Notes under the pieces: generated by a model
Told to the model about the DNA's origin: nothing
The model's input: the letters and a program-made list of their open reading frames with translations, nothing else
Database searches by the model: none
Shown: piece after piece, positions 27,531 to 36,557 of the stretch
Position numbering within the stretch: the stretch's first letter is position 1
Layout of the letters: each line of letters begins with the position of its first letter
Position numbers and translations under genes: made by a program
NCBI RefSeq assembly: GCF_026011715.1
Contig: NZ_BRVM01000004.1
Coordinates: 23,714-87,713 of the forward strand
DNA: 64,000 bases
Reading direction: 5' to 3'
Source: Cytobacillus sp. NCCP-133
GTDB lineage: Bacteria > Bacillota > Bacilli > Bacillales > Cytobacillaceae

Positions 27531-28109
27531 TCATTTTGAGTTAAGAAAAGCTTGCTTATTTTTTGCGAAGTAGTCCCATCCAGACCAGATTGTAAAGAAC
27601 ATAGCCACCCATAGGGCAATCATATCAAATGGGATTGAAGCCATTTCAAAGATTATATTATGCAGAAGCAATACAGAAATAGCTACGATTTGTGCCCACG
27701 TTTTAATTTTTCCAAGCTGATTCGCAGCGACTACTTCTCCTTCCCCCGCAAGTACAAGTCTTAAACCTGTCACAGCAAATTCACGGCTAATAATGATAAT
27801 AACCATCCAGGAAGGAGCAAATCCAAGTTCGACCAGGACGATCAGCGCAGCAGAAACAAGGAGCTTGTCTGCAAGCGGATCCAGGAATTTTCCCAGATTC
27901 GTAACGAGATTGTATTTGCGTGCATAGTAGCCGTCAACCCAATCGGTAACCGAAGCAACGATGAATATCAGTGCTCCAGCCAGATGGGTAACCGGAAGTT
28001 CAGTACCTAAGAGCGCTACTTCACCCCATGAAAAAGGAACAAGCATTACCAGTAGAAAAATTGGAATCAGCATGATGCGTGAAACAGTAATTTTATTTGG
28101 CAGATTCAT
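27531..28109 (-). CDS. pgsA: CDP-diacylglycerol-glycerol-3-phosphate 3-phosphatidyltransferase
   Basis: A 192-residue integral membrane enzyme for the committed step to phosphatidylglycerol. The CDP-alcohol phosphotransferase signature D-G-x2-A-R-x8-G-x3-D-x3-D is present as DGYYARKYNLVTNLGKFLDPLAD, about residues 60-80. About five to six apolar segments surround it. It is followed closely by cinA; upstream, a terminator-like hairpin separates it from rodZ. Confidence 0.95.
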   Translation of the reverse strand: MNLPNKITVSRIMLIPIFLLVMLVPFSWGEVALLGTELPVTHLAGALIFIVASVTDWVDGYYARKYNLVTNLGKFLDPLADKLLVSAALIVLVELGFAPSWMVIIIISREFAVTGLRLVLAGEGEVVAANQLGKIKTWAQIVAISVLLLHNIIFEMASIPFDMIALWVAMFFTIWSGWDYFAKNKQAFLNSK

Positions 28110-28156
28110 GATTTACCTCCATATATTAATACCTTATAATGTTAATTTTTACATTA

Positions 28157-28193
28157 AAATCGAAAATAGTCATCTCATGAAGATGACTATTCG
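28157..28193 (-). terminator. Terminator of ymfK-rodZ, with the stop codon in its stem
   Basis: AATAGTCATCT (28165-28175) pairs with AGATGACTATT (28181-28191) around five bases; on the minus strand TTTTCGATTTTAA follows. The TAG of the rodZ-like gene (28187-28189) lies in the first arm. Confidence 0.78.
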
Positions 28194-29110
28194 GTCTTCG
28201 GCGCATACCTGATGGTTATAGCCTGCCGGACTGATTGAGAAGGCGGCACCTGGTACTGAATTTTTTCTCCGTTTACGTAGATTTCCGTTTGAGTGGAATT
28301 GCCCACAACGATGGAGGCTTCAGTCTCTTTAGAAAAGTCAGCATTGTGGCTTTTTTTACCTTCAGTGGTCAGCATACCCTGGAAGAGGGAAGTTCCTTTT
28401 CCGTTCTTGATATTCACCCAAGTCTCCCCGGTAGATACGACTTCGAGATTAAACTTGTCCGCATTTTTCAATTCATAAACCGTGTTTTGGCCGCTGGATT
28501 TCACTACTGCAACTTCCTGTTTCGTTTCTTTCTCAGCTTCTCGCCCTTCAATATTTTCATCAGTGGAATCAATTTCCTCTGCTGGTTTTTCCTGTTCGCC
28601 GGAAGAATCTTCCTTGCTTTCCTCTGTTCCTTGGTCTTTAGCAAGGTCTTCTGACTCTTCAATGACCGTTTGCTCATCTGTCAGATCACCAGGCTTTTCG
28701 CCATCATCGGTCTGATCTTTGGCTCCAAGGAAATTATAGAGTACTACTATAAGGCCAACAATAAAGGCACCGATAAGAATTTTCGGCAATACATCAAACA
28801 CCTTTGATGTTCGTCCGGAAAGATCCTTCCTTGATTGGACACGTGATAACTTTTCTGGTATATCGTCATTCAAGGTCACAGGAATCTCACCTTTATATTG
28901 TTCAAAGATTTCTTCTGGTTCAATCCCCACTGCCTCGGCATATTGTTTGATAAACGCCCTGATATAGAATTTTCCGGGCATCATGCTGTAATCGCCCTCT
29001 TCAATCCCTATCAGGTAGCGTTTTTGTATTTTAGTAACCTTTTGCAGATCATCTAAACTCATGTCTTTTGCCAAACGAGCTTCTTTTAAAAGACTTCCTA
29101 GTTCTGTCAA
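28187..29110 (-). CDS. rodZ: RodZ-like cytoskeletal/cell-shape protein (YmfM)
   Basis: 307 residues. An N-terminal helix-turn-helix of Xre type (GSLLKEARLAKDMSLDDLQKVTKI, residues 5-70) binds MreB in studied RodZ proteins; one membrane helix follows (KILIGAFIVGLIVVLYNF, about 110-128). A Glu/Asp/Lys-rich extracellular linker (about 133-200) leads to a DUF4115 domain at the C-terminus. The start is a TTG at 29110 with GGAAGGTG upstream. It probably partners MreB-type filaments such as the MreBH encoded at 3890. Confidence 0.88.
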   Translation of the reverse strand: MTELGSLLKEARLAKDMSLDDLQKVTKIQKRYLIGIEEGDYSMMPGKFYIRAFIKQYAEAVGIEPEEIFEQYKGEIPVTLNDDIPEKLSRVQSRKDLSGRTSKVFDVLPKILIGAFIVGLIVVLYNFLGAKDQTDDGEKPGDLTDEQTVIEESEDLAKDQGTEESKEDSSGEQEKPAEEIDSTDENIEGREAEKETKQEVAVVKSSGQNTVYELKNADKFNLEVVSTGETWVNIKNGKGTSLFQGMLTTEGKKSHNADFSKETEASIVVGNSTQTEIYVNGEKIQYQVPPSQSVRQAITIRYAPKTE

Positions 29111-29131
29111 TTTGCAACACCTTCCAACTTA

Positions 29132-29926
29132 CTAAAAATCAAAGCCTCCAAAATCGGATTCAGAGAACATGTTGTTCTTTTCCACAATGTCATATTTAAT
29201 CTCTTCATCAGGATCGTGGCGAAGCTCAATTATATAATCGAAATCATTAAGGGAGTATTCAGTATTTTGCACAAAAATATCTGGATGCTCTACTACTTTT
29301 ACTGCAGGAAGGCGCATGATTTCACGGACCAGCTGCCAGTGACGTTCGTTCGCACGTCTGGTTGAGACAATGCCGTCTATTATAAACAGATTGTTTTCAT
29401 TGTATTCGTCTTCGATCAGCTGATTGCGGATCGTTTGCTTCAAGAGCGTCGATGAAACAAATAGCCAGCGCTTGTTCGCACAAACACTTGAAGCCACAAT
29501 GGATTCAGTCTTACCAACTCTTGGCATTCCCCTAATTCCTATTAGCTTGTGCCCTTCCTGTTTAAATAATTCAGCCATAAAATCGACTAATAGTCCAAGC
29601 TCGTCCCTGACAAACCTGAACGTTTTTTTATCATCCGCATCTCTTTGTATATATCTTCCATGGCGTACAGCTAGACGATCTCTCAGCTTTGGTTCACGAA
29701 GCTTGATCACTTTAATCGTATCCATTGTATTTAGGATTGACTTCAAGCGTTCAATTTGTTCATAATCTTTCGCCAGGATCAGTAGTCCCCTCCGTCCTTG
29801 GTCTACACCATTAATGGTTACAATATTGATTGAAAGCATCCCAAGCAGGGAAGAAATATCACCAAGCAAACCGGGCCGGTTCTTTTGAATTTCATATTCC
29901 AAATACCATTCTGTTTTTACTACCAC
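29132..29926 (-). CDS. ymfK: YmfK family protein (DUF3388)
   Basis: 264 residues of unknown function. The N-terminal part is ACT-like (NRPGLLGDISSLLGMLSINIVTINGVDQGRRGLL). The C-terminal part contains a P-loop-like GIRGMPRVGKTES, compatible with nucleotide binding. The upstream ATG at 29947 includes the ribosome binding site GGAGGAGG in its own codons, so the GTG at 29926 (then VKTEWYLEYE) is chosen, in line with the usual family start. It lies 21 bases before rodZ, in the conserved ymfJ-ymfK-ymfM order. Confidence 0.85.
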   Translation of the reverse strand: MVVKTEWYLEYEIQKNRPGLLGDISSLLGMLSINIVTINGVDQGRRGLLILAKDYEQIERLKSILNTMDTIKVIKLREPKLRDRLAVRHGRYIQRDADDKKTFRFVRDELGLLVDFMAELFKQEGHKLIGIRGMPRVGKTESIVASSVCANKRWLFVSSTLLKQTIRNQLIEDEYNENNLFIIDGIVSTRRANERHWQLVREIMRLPAVKVVEHPDIFVQNTEYSLNDFDYIIELRHDPDEEIKYDIVEKNNMFSESDFGGFDF

Positions 29927-30111
29927 CAGAATAACCTCCTCCGGCATAATTGCGCCTTGTGCGCCTTTTTATATGTATAAATAATTGCAATTCTTTTATG
30001 TAAAATATTTTGAAGCATATCCTATTTTTTCATCTAGGTTCTATAATATATGATTTTTTGTCAAGATGAAAGGAAAAACCCGTTTAGGCTGGAATGAAAT
30101 CTATTTGAAGA

Positions 30112-30147
30112 AAAAACGAAAGAGAGAGGGGAGTCCTCTCTCTTTCA
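30112..30147 (-). terminator. Terminator of ymfJ
   Basis: GAAAGAGAGAGG (30118-30129) pairs perfectly with CCTCTCTCTTTC (30135-30146). The minus-strand tail is GTTTTTTC. Confidence 0.85.
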
Positions 30148-30167
30148 GTCATGTGTTTATAAATTTC

Positions 30168-30425
30168 TTAATGGGCACCGTCGTTTTGGACAAGCTTAAC
30201 CATTATGTTGGCAATGGCATGCTGCTCATCAGGTGAAGCAACAGACCATAGATCAGCAAGAATGCGCTCCTGGTCATTCTTTGGCTCCACTTGCTTGGCT
30301 AAGTAATCGCCAATTTGATATGCAAGGTCATTAACAGTATCTTTGTTCATTCCTTGATCCATTCCCTGATGAAGACGATCGCCTAGGAAGTCTTTCCACT
30401 GCTGCCAGTTGTCTAGTACAGACAT
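30168..30425 (-). CDS. ymfJ: YmfJ family protein (DUF3243)
   Basis: An 85-residue, probably all-helical cytoplasmic protein (WQQWKDFLGDRLHQGMDQGM, IGDYLAKQVEPKNDQERILADLW). It is conserved beside ymfI and ymfK in Bacillus, and its function is unknown. It has its own terminator. Confidence 0.9.
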   Translation of the reverse strand: MSVLDNWQQWKDFLGDRLHQGMDQGMNKDTVNDLAYQIGDYLAKQVEPKNDQERILADLWSVASPDEQHAIANIMVKLVQNDGAH

Positions 30426-30553
30426 AATTATTGCCTCCTTTTAATGTTGTACAATTATATTGTGCTTAGAGGGCGAATAAAATATACATGTACAAAGGAG
30501 GGTAAAAACAAAAATAAGTGACAATTATTTGAACAAGGCTGTTTTCATTGTTG

Positions 30554-30720
30554 TTTTAGCCCGTCAATGAATCCCTTTGATTTCCGCTTGCAGGCACTTG
30601 CTTTTCGCGGAGAGGAATGAAAACGTCCTCGGCTCCTCCCGAGGAGTGTCTCACTCCCTCTCCTCCCGCAGGAGTCAAGTGAACTCCGCACCAATCCACT
30701 CATCTGATTAAACCTAGTCT
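30554..30720. repeat. GC-rich dispersed repeat, family B, full copy
   Basis: Shares TTTAGCCCGT, TTGATTTCCGC, CACTTGCTTTTCGCGG and CTCCTCCCGCAGGA with 20495-20640, in the same order. The centre contains the inverted repeat CCTCGG...CTCCTCCCGAGGAG. It fills most of the ymfI-ymfJ gap. Confidence 0.6.
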
Positions 30721-30776
30721 AACTTGAAAAAGCGGACAAAACGATAAGAAATATAACAAAGGTACCAAGCACCATT

Positions 30777-31499
30777 TTAAGTATACCATCCCCCATTTAC
30801 AGCAAGGACTTGGCCAGTAATATAGGAAGACTTGTCCGAAAGCAGGAAAGAAACGGAGCTGGCTATATCCTCAGGAAGGGCAAGCCTGCCCATTGGGATT
30901 TCACTTTTTACCGTTTCAAGCTCTTCTTCTGTAAAGTCATTCAGCATGGCAGTCTGAACGGCACCAGGGGCCACCGCATTCACTTTCACTCCATTCAGGG
31001 CTACTTCCTTGCTTAAAGCTTTAACAAAGGCAATTTGGGCACCTTTAGCAGTTGAATAAGCCACTTCGCAGGCTGCTCCAGTCTGGCCCCAAATAGATGA
31101 AACAACCACAATATTTCCGCTTCCTTTTTTTAAAAGCTTGGGGAGGAGCTCCTTTGTCAGCAGAAGCGGACTTGTAACATGCAAATTCATTAGCTTTTCT
31201 GTTTCAGCCTCGGTAAGCTCTGTCAGCAGGCCATATTGCGATGATCCGCTATTATGGACAATGGCATCAAGGGAAAAGATATTTTCGGCAATTTTTTTAT
31301 AACCATCCTTTGCAGCTAAATCTGCCTGTATCGGCATATATTCACCACTAAACTCCTGAAGGCTGTCCATTAGTCTGTCTATAGCCTGCCGATTCTGATT
31401 GTAATGCAGGTATAGGGAATATCCTTCCTCTGCCAGTTTAATGCTGATTGCCCGTCCTATTCCTCCGCTCGCACCTGTTACTAAAGCAAATTTCTTCAT
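30777..31499 (-). CDS. ymfI: EF-P 5-aminopentanone reductase YmfI (SDR family)
   Basis: A 240-residue short-chain dehydrogenase. The cofactor loop TGASGGIG is near the N-terminus, the NAG-type position reads VHNSGSS, and the catalytic set is Ser in VVSSIWG with YSTAK; GAVQTAML and AVNGGW complete the fold. In B. subtilis YmfI reduces 5-aminopentanone on Lys32 of elongation factor P. Generic FabG-like reductase is the alternative; synteny with the ymf block supports YmfI. The ATG at 31499 is preferred over a GTG three codons earlier because GGAG precedes it at good spacing. Confidence 0.85.
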   Translation of the reverse strand: MKKFALVTGASGGIGRAISIKLAEEGYSLYLHYNQNRQAIDRLMDSLQEFSGEYMPIQADLAAKDGYKKIAENIFSLDAIVHNSGSSQYGLLTELTEAETEKLMNLHVTSPLLLTKELLPKLLKKGSGNIVVVSSIWGQTGAACEVAYSTAKGAQIAFVKALSKEVALNGVKVNAVAPGAVQTAMLNDFTEEELETVKSEIPMGRLALPEDIASSVSFLLSDKSSYITGQVLAVNGGWYT

Positions 31500-31535
31500 T
31501 CTGCACACTCCGTTACGTTTGTTGCACGAAAAAGC

Positions 31536-31556
31536 AAAGCGCCATATTGGCGCTCT
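31536..31556 (-). terminator. Weak hairpin between ymfH and ymfI
   Basis: AGCGCCA pairs with TGGCGCT; the minus-strand continuation TTGCTTTTTCG is only partly T-rich. It may attenuate rather than stop transcription into ymfI. Confidence 0.45.
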
Positions 31557-31566
31557 GCAGAATAGT

Positions 31567-32856
31567 TTATTTTTTCGGGACCACCTGACAAACCGTGAAG
31601 CGATCTTCGCTTATCAAGTCCACAGCTGCATTTTTGACATCATTAAGAGTAATGCTTTCGAGTGTTGGAACAACGTCAAACAAATCCATTTCATTAAAAG
31701 CATACCGTGTAAATTGGTTGGCGATATATTCAGGCGAGTTAACCGCACGAAGGAATGCACCGATCTTTTTCTTTTTCGTCCGTTCCAGCGTTTCCTGCGA
31801 GATTGCTCCTTTTGCTTTGGCATCCAGGAGCATTTTTTGCAGCACTTCTGCCAAGCGTTCCGGATCATTCGTATCTCCGCCTACCATCGCAAAGCCAAAA
31901 CCTTGTTCCTGGGTATAATCAAAGGAGAAGGTATCATCAATTAACCCTTCGTTATACAGTGAGCTGTAATGATCGGAACTTTTGCCGAATAGGATATCCA
32001 GCAGCACATTTACGCTCAGTTCGTTCTTCAGCATCGCCTTGCCTGTCTGGCTGACGTTTTTGCTTTTTATTCCTACTAGGCATTTGGACGTCTGGACATT
32101 CATTTCCAGCACTTTTTTCTTCTCAGCCGCTTCCGCAGATTCTTCATTAAATTCCCGCTTGATCTCAGGCTGTTCCTTATAATCTTTGTTGTTTTGATTA
32201 TCCCTCACCAAATCCATGGTTTGAACAGGGTCGACTGGTCCAACTATGAATAGCAGCATATTGCTTGGATGATAGAAGGTCTCATAGCATTCATACAGCA
32301 TATCCTTGGTAATATGGGAAATGGATTCAACCGTTCCGGCAATATCAATCTTAACAGGATGGTTTTTATACATATTTTCAATTAAGCCAAAATATAGGCG
32401 CCAATCCGGATTATCATCATACATCGTAATTTCCTGTCCAATGATGCCTTTTTCTTTTTCAACAGTCTTTTCTGTAAAATATGGCTCTTGGACAAAGTCA
32501 AGCAATGTGACAAGATTCTGTTCTACATTTGAGGTACTTGAAAATAAGTAGGCCGTTCTTGTAAAAGATGTAAAGGCATTCGCGGAAGCCCCTTGCTTAC
32601 TGAACTGTTGGAATACATCCCCGTCTTCTTTTTCAAAGAGCTTATGCTCCAAAAAGTGTGCGATCCCATCAGGAACCTTAACAAATTCTTCTTTGCCCGG
32701 CGGCAAGAAATGGTTATCAATCGAACCATACTTCGTTGTAAAGGTTGCATAAGTCTTGTTGAAACCCCTTTTCGGCAAAATGTAGACGTCGAGGCCATTG
32801 TTCAGCTTTTCATAATACATTTCTTCCTGCAGCTGATCAAAAGTGATTTTTTCCAT
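31567..32856 (-). CDS. ymfH: M16-family zinc metalloprotease YmfH
   Basis: 429 residues with the inverted zinc motif HFLEHKLFE (about residues 67-75) and the downstream Glu region, followed by two insulinase-type domains. Paralogous to YmfF, with which it probably forms a heterodimer of one active and one inactive half; this arrangement is known for related M16 pairs and is inferred here. The start overlaps the ymfF stop by one base (TAATG), so the two are translationally coupled. Confidence 0.92.
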   Translation of the reverse strand: MEKITFDQLQEEMYYEKLNNGLDVYILPKRGFNKTYATFTTKYGSIDNHFLPPGKEEFVKVPDGIAHFLEHKLFEKEDGDVFQQFSKQGASANAFTSFTRTAYLFSSTSNVEQNLVTLLDFVQEPYFTEKTVEKEKGIIGQEITMYDDNPDWRLYFGLIENMYKNHPVKIDIAGTVESISHITKDMLYECYETFYHPSNMLLFIVGPVDPVQTMDLVRDNQNNKDYKEQPEIKREFNEESAEAAEKKKVLEMNVQTSKCLVGIKSKNVSQTGKAMLKNELSVNVLLDILFGKSSDHYSSLYNEGLIDDTFSFDYTQEQGFGFAMVGGDTNDPERLAEVLQKMLLDAKAKGAISQETLERTKKKKIGAFLRAVNSPEYIANQFTRYAFNEMDLFDVVPTLESITLNDVKNAAVDLISEDRFTVCQVVPKK

Positions 32857-34136
32857 TACTTGCCCGCCTCCTTTCCAGTTAAGAAATACACTGTATCCAA
32901 GCTGACCTTTTTGGCAACCTCAGCGATTTCTTCACTCGTCACCTTATCCATTTCTTCCATCCATGTTTGAAGTGTAATATCTTTTCCGGATACGACATTA
33001 TGATATAATACTTCAACAATTCCCCTGGCTGTATCCACTGTTTCAAGAAGCTGATTTTTAATAACTGCTTGCGTCTGATCAATTTCCTGTTCAGTAAAGT
33101 CGCCGTTTTTCATTGCTTCCAACTGTTCTTTTATAATGTTCACAGCCTGGTCGTAGTTCTTGTTATCGATCCCGGACATCACCATCATCAAGCCTTTATG
33201 GCTTTCAAGACGGCTTGCCACATAGTAGGCAAGGCTTGCTTTTTCCCGGACATTCAAGAAAAGCTTTGAATGTGAAAACCCCCCGAAAATCCCGTTAAAA
33301 ACCTGCAATGCATAGTAATCAGGATCCCCATACACTACATTTGTACGATAGCCAATATTCAATTTGCCCTGTTTGACATCCTGCTCTTCCCTTACCTCGT
33401 TTACGTCATTTTTGCTACTTCCAGGTCTGGGTTCTGAAGTTTTAGGAGTTCTTTCTTCAAATGATAGAAGCTCACCTGCATAGGATTCTGCATCTGCTTC
33501 ATTGACATCGCCTATTACATACAAATCCAGTTCATCCTCTGAAAGGGCAGTTTGATAATATTGATATAAACTTTCAGGCGTAATTGGATCAACATCTTCT
33601 TTATCACCATGAACATGTAATTCATAAGGCTCGCCTTTGCACATTTCCTGTACAAGGCGGAAATTGGAGTAGCGCATTTTATCATCATATACAGATTGAA
33701 TCCGCTGTTTGAGCGTCCTTTTTTCCTTTGCGACCGTTTCTTTTTCAAAAGCAATCCCCTGCACATTCGGCTTCGTTAAGATTTCAGATAAAAACTGGAA
33801 GGCTTTTTTCAGCAAAGGTGTATTATCAGAGAGAAATTTTTCGTTGGCAATTTCAACTGACATTGTAATGACATGGTATTCTCCTTTTTTGGCAAGATCC
33901 ACAAACAAGGTTGCTCCATATAGTTCATCAAGAGAAGAACGCAGCTTGCCGGTAGACGGGTAAGATGCGCTATTACTTTGCAGGACATGCGGCAAAAGCG
34001 ATCTAATCGTCACTGTTTCTTTATTAAGTGGCGCCTTCATCTTCCAGACCAGGGTATTGGTTTTATATTTTTCCGTTTTTACAACATGAAGCTTAAAGCC
34101 TTTCATTGCTTTCACCGATTCAGAAATTACATCCAT
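32856..34136 (-). CDS. ymfF: Inactive M16-like subunit YmfF
   Basis: 426 residues with the insulinase fold but no HxxEH: the equivalent segment reads LLPHVLQSNSAS, so zinc binding and catalysis should be lost. The C-terminal half keeps the substrate-groove features. The stop overlaps the ymfH start. It is probably the non-catalytic partner of YmfH. There is no signal peptide. Confidence 0.9.
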   Translation of the reverse strand: MDVISESVKAMKGFKLHVVKTEKYKTNTLVWKMKAPLNKETVTIRSLLPHVLQSNSASYPSTGKLRSSLDELYGATLFVDLAKKGEYHVITMSVEIANEKFLSDNTPLLKKAFQFLSEILTKPNVQGIAFEKETVAKEKRTLKQRIQSVYDDKMRYSNFRLVQEMCKGEPYELHVHGDKEDVDPITPESLYQYYQTALSEDELDLYVIGDVNEADAESYAGELLSFEERTPKTSEPRPGSSKNDVNEVREEQDVKQGKLNIGYRTNVVYGDPDYYALQVFNGIFGGFSHSKLFLNVREKASLAYYVASRLESHKGLMMVMSGIDNKNYDQAVNIIKEQLEAMKNGDFTEQEIDQTQAVIKNQLLETVDTARGIVEVLYHNVVSGKDITLQTWMEEMDKVTSEEIAEVAKKVSLDTVYFLTGKEAGK

Positions 34137-34325
34137 TTGGTTTCCTCCTGTCGAATATTGAAGAGTCCATAGCTTATTATACTTTTGCCAAGAAAGTGCA
34201 TTCTCTATAACTATGTAAACACTTTGGTGCTAATTTCTATAATCTCCTTTGTTTTAAATCATATTCTTACTATAACTTGCCCTATTTCCTTATTTCAAGT
34301 TATTGGCTATGCTGGAAGGATTATT

Positions 34326-34515
34326 AAAAAAATGAATGCGTCTTGCCGGCCCCCGACAAGCACAAGACAAGCCCTGTAAGAAGGTGTTCTTTCTTTCTGT
34401 AAGGGATTGGCTTATGACCCCGAGTCCCTAGAAGCCGCAACTAGAAAAGATTGTGACCTCGAGGGGATAGGCTTTTTCTTAAAATTCAAAGGGATATAAA
34501 TTCTGATATCATAAA
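34326..34515. repeat. Dispersed intergenic repeat, family A, copy 2 (diverged)
   Basis: It carries GACAAGCACAAGACAAGCCC, GACCTCGAGGGGATAGGC and AAATTCAAAGGGATATAAATTCTGATATCATAAAA, matching the left block and the right end of copies 1 and 3. The GGAGCTAGACAG block is missing or replaced. Confidence 0.65.
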
Positions 34516-34547
34516 AAAAGCCCCATTTCAAATGAAATGAGGCTTTT
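34512..34547 (-). terminator. Terminator of the nup operon
   Basis: On the minus strand AAAGCCTCATTTCA pairs with TGAAATGGGGCTTT (wobble pairs) and seven T follow. It begins just after the nupQ stop. Confidence 0.85.
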
Positions 34548-34550
34548 TGA

Positions 34551-35510
34551 TTAGCGATTTCCTTTGATATACGGAGTTCCTGATGCCTTTGGCGCATCGG
34601 CACGTCCAATGAAGCCTGTTAAAGCCAGGATTGTCAGGACGTATGGTGCAATAAGAAGGTATACATTTGGAATGTTCTCCAGGAACGGCAAGCTTGAACC
34701 AATGATGCTTAAGCTTTGCGCAAATCCAAAGAACAATGCTGCTCCCATAACTCCAAGCGGGTGCCATTTACCAAAGATTAGTGCCGCCAAAGCCATAAAC
34801 CCTTGTCCGCTGATTGTAGCATGTCCGAAATCCGAAGAGATGGATTGAGCGTAAACTCCTCCTCCAATTCCTGCAAGGGCACCTGAAATGAGAACACCGA
34901 TGTATCTCATTCTTGTTACATTGATCCCCATTGTATCTGCAGCCATTGGGTGTTCCCCCACCGCACGCAATCTTAAACCAAATGGAGTTTTAAACATGAC
35001 AAACCAAGCAAGGAAAGCGACAGCTATCGCCACAAAAGATGTATAATATGTGTTTGAGAATAGCAGCTTACCGATTACCGGAATATCGCTTAAAAATGGA
35101 ATATCAATTTTGCTGAAACCTTTTTGGATGATATCAGTTTGTCCTTTTCCATAAATGAACTTAACTAGGAATAGGGCAGCTCCAATAGCAAGGAGATTAA
35201 TGGCAACACCCGATACAACCTGGTCTGACCTGAACGTAATCGAAGCAACCGCATGAAAAATGGATAATAGTGCTCCAACAACCATGGCTGCAAGAAGGGC
35301 AACCCAAGGGGTCCAGCTTCCAAGAACATCTACGAAAGTTAAGTTAAAAACGATGGCTGTAAAGGCTCCAATCACCATCAAACCTTCCAAACCAATATTT
35401 ACAACACCGGAGCTTTCCGAAAAGTTTCCGCCCAATCCAGTGAAAATAAGCGGGGCTGCCCAAAGCAATGTGGATGGAATGATAATTAATAAAATTTCCA
35501 TTAAGCCCAC
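34551..35510 (-). CDS. nupQ: Nucleoside ABC transporter permease NupQ
   Basis: A 319-residue membrane protein of the branched-chain/BMP-type permease family with about eight helices (LLIIIPSTLLWAAPLIFTGLG at the start; GLEGLMVIGAF). It pairs with NupP to make the channel. The start is a GTG immediately after the nupP stop with GGGGGTG upstream; an ATG three codons later is less well placed. In B. subtilis NupNOPQ takes up guanosine and other nucleosides. Confidence 0.9.
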   Translation of the reverse strand: MGLMEILLIIIPSTLLWAAPLIFTGLGGNFSESSGVVNIGLEGLMVIGAFTAIVFNLTFVDVLGSWTPWVALLAAMVVGALLSIFHAVASITFRSDQVVSGVAINLLAIGAALFLVKFIYGKGQTDIIQKGFSKIDIPFLSDIPVIGKLLFSNTYYTSFVAIAVAFLAWFVMFKTPFGLRLRAVGEHPMAADTMGINVTRMRYIGVLISGALAGIGGGVYAQSISSDFGHATISGQGFMALAALIFGKWHPLGVMGAALFFGFAQSLSIIGSSLPFLENIPNVYLLIAPYVLTILALTGFIGRADAPKASGTPYIKGNR

Positions 35511-36557
35511 TTACTTCACCCCCTTTTTACTTATACGGTCAATAAAGATGCGAATCATGTAGCTCGCTGCTACAAAGAAAACGATAAGAGCAATGATAAT
35601 ATCTACTAGTTCGTTTGGAACTCCAGCTTCAAGCGGCATATTCAATGCGCCTACCTTTAAACTGCCAAATAGCAATGCTGCAAAGATAATCCCAATTGGT
35701 CCGTTTCCGCCAAGAAGGGCAACGGCGATCCCGTCAAATCCAACTCCGGTAAATCCGCCTTTAATGGCTGCATAACCGAATGTTCCCAATCCTTCCATTG
35801 CTCCTGCAAGACCTGCAAAAGCACCGGAAATAACCATTGAAAGAATGATATTTCGGCTTACATTCATCCCTGCATATTCAGAGGCATGCTGGTTGAAGCC
35901 GACTGCTCTCAATTCATAGCCCTTAGAAGTCTTTTCTAATAAAAACCACATAATAAAGACACATGTCAAAGCAATTAGGATTCCCCAGTGAAGACGGGAA
36001 TAATCTGTCAGACCTTCGAGGAATGGCGAACGCAATGAAGATGATTCTGAAATCATTTCTGTGCGGTCACTCTTATCCGAGAGGACAGTACGGATAAAGT
36101 AGTTTGTCACATGCAATGCAACATAGTTCATCATAATTGTTACAATTACCTCGTGGACTTTAAACTTTGCTTTAAGCAAGCCAGGGATGAAACCCCAGAA
36201 TGCTCCTGCTGCAGCTGCTGCAAGCACAGCGAGCGGAAGATGAATAACTTTAGGAAGGTCAAAAGCAACCCCAACCCAAACAGCAGCAAGCCATCCTACG
36301 ATCAGCTGTCCCTCTACACCAATGTTAAATAGCCCAGTCCTAAAAGCAAACGCTACTGCCAAGCCTGCTAAAATATATGGAGTAACCTGCCTGACCACTT
36401 CACCAGAATAGTAGATTTCTCCAAAAGCACCGTTCCAAAGGGCAATAAATGCTGCCCCGGCATTATACCCTGTTGCAATCATGATGATGGTACCGACGAG
36501 TACGCCGAGGAGAACGGCAACCAGAGGTACGATTATGTTTTTCATGCGATTAGACAT
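35511..36557 (-). CDS. nupP: Nucleoside ABC transporter permease NupP
   Basis: A 348-residue permease of the same family with about nine helices, the first near residues 8-30. The AGMNVSRNIILSMVISGAFAGLAGAMEGLG segment is the conserved cytoplasmic coupling region. It overlaps the end of nupO by eight bases, so it is translated in step with it. Confidence 0.91.
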   Translation of the reverse strand: MSNRMKNIIVPLVAVLLGVLVGTIIMIATGYNAGAAFIALWNGAFGEIYYSGEVVRQVTPYILAGLAVAFAFRTGLFNIGVEGQLIVGWLAAVWVGVAFDLPKVIHLPLAVLAAAAAGAFWGFIPGLLKAKFKVHEVIVTIMMNYVALHVTNYFIRTVLSDKSDRTEMISESSSLRSPFLEGLTDYSRLHWGILIALTCVFIMWFLLEKTSKGYELRAVGFNQHASEYAGMNVSRNIILSMVISGAFAGLAGAMEGLGTFGYAAIKGGFTGVGFDGIAVALLGGNGPIGIIFAALLFGSLKVGALNMPLEAGVPNELVDIIIALIVFFVAASYMIRIFIDRISKKGVK

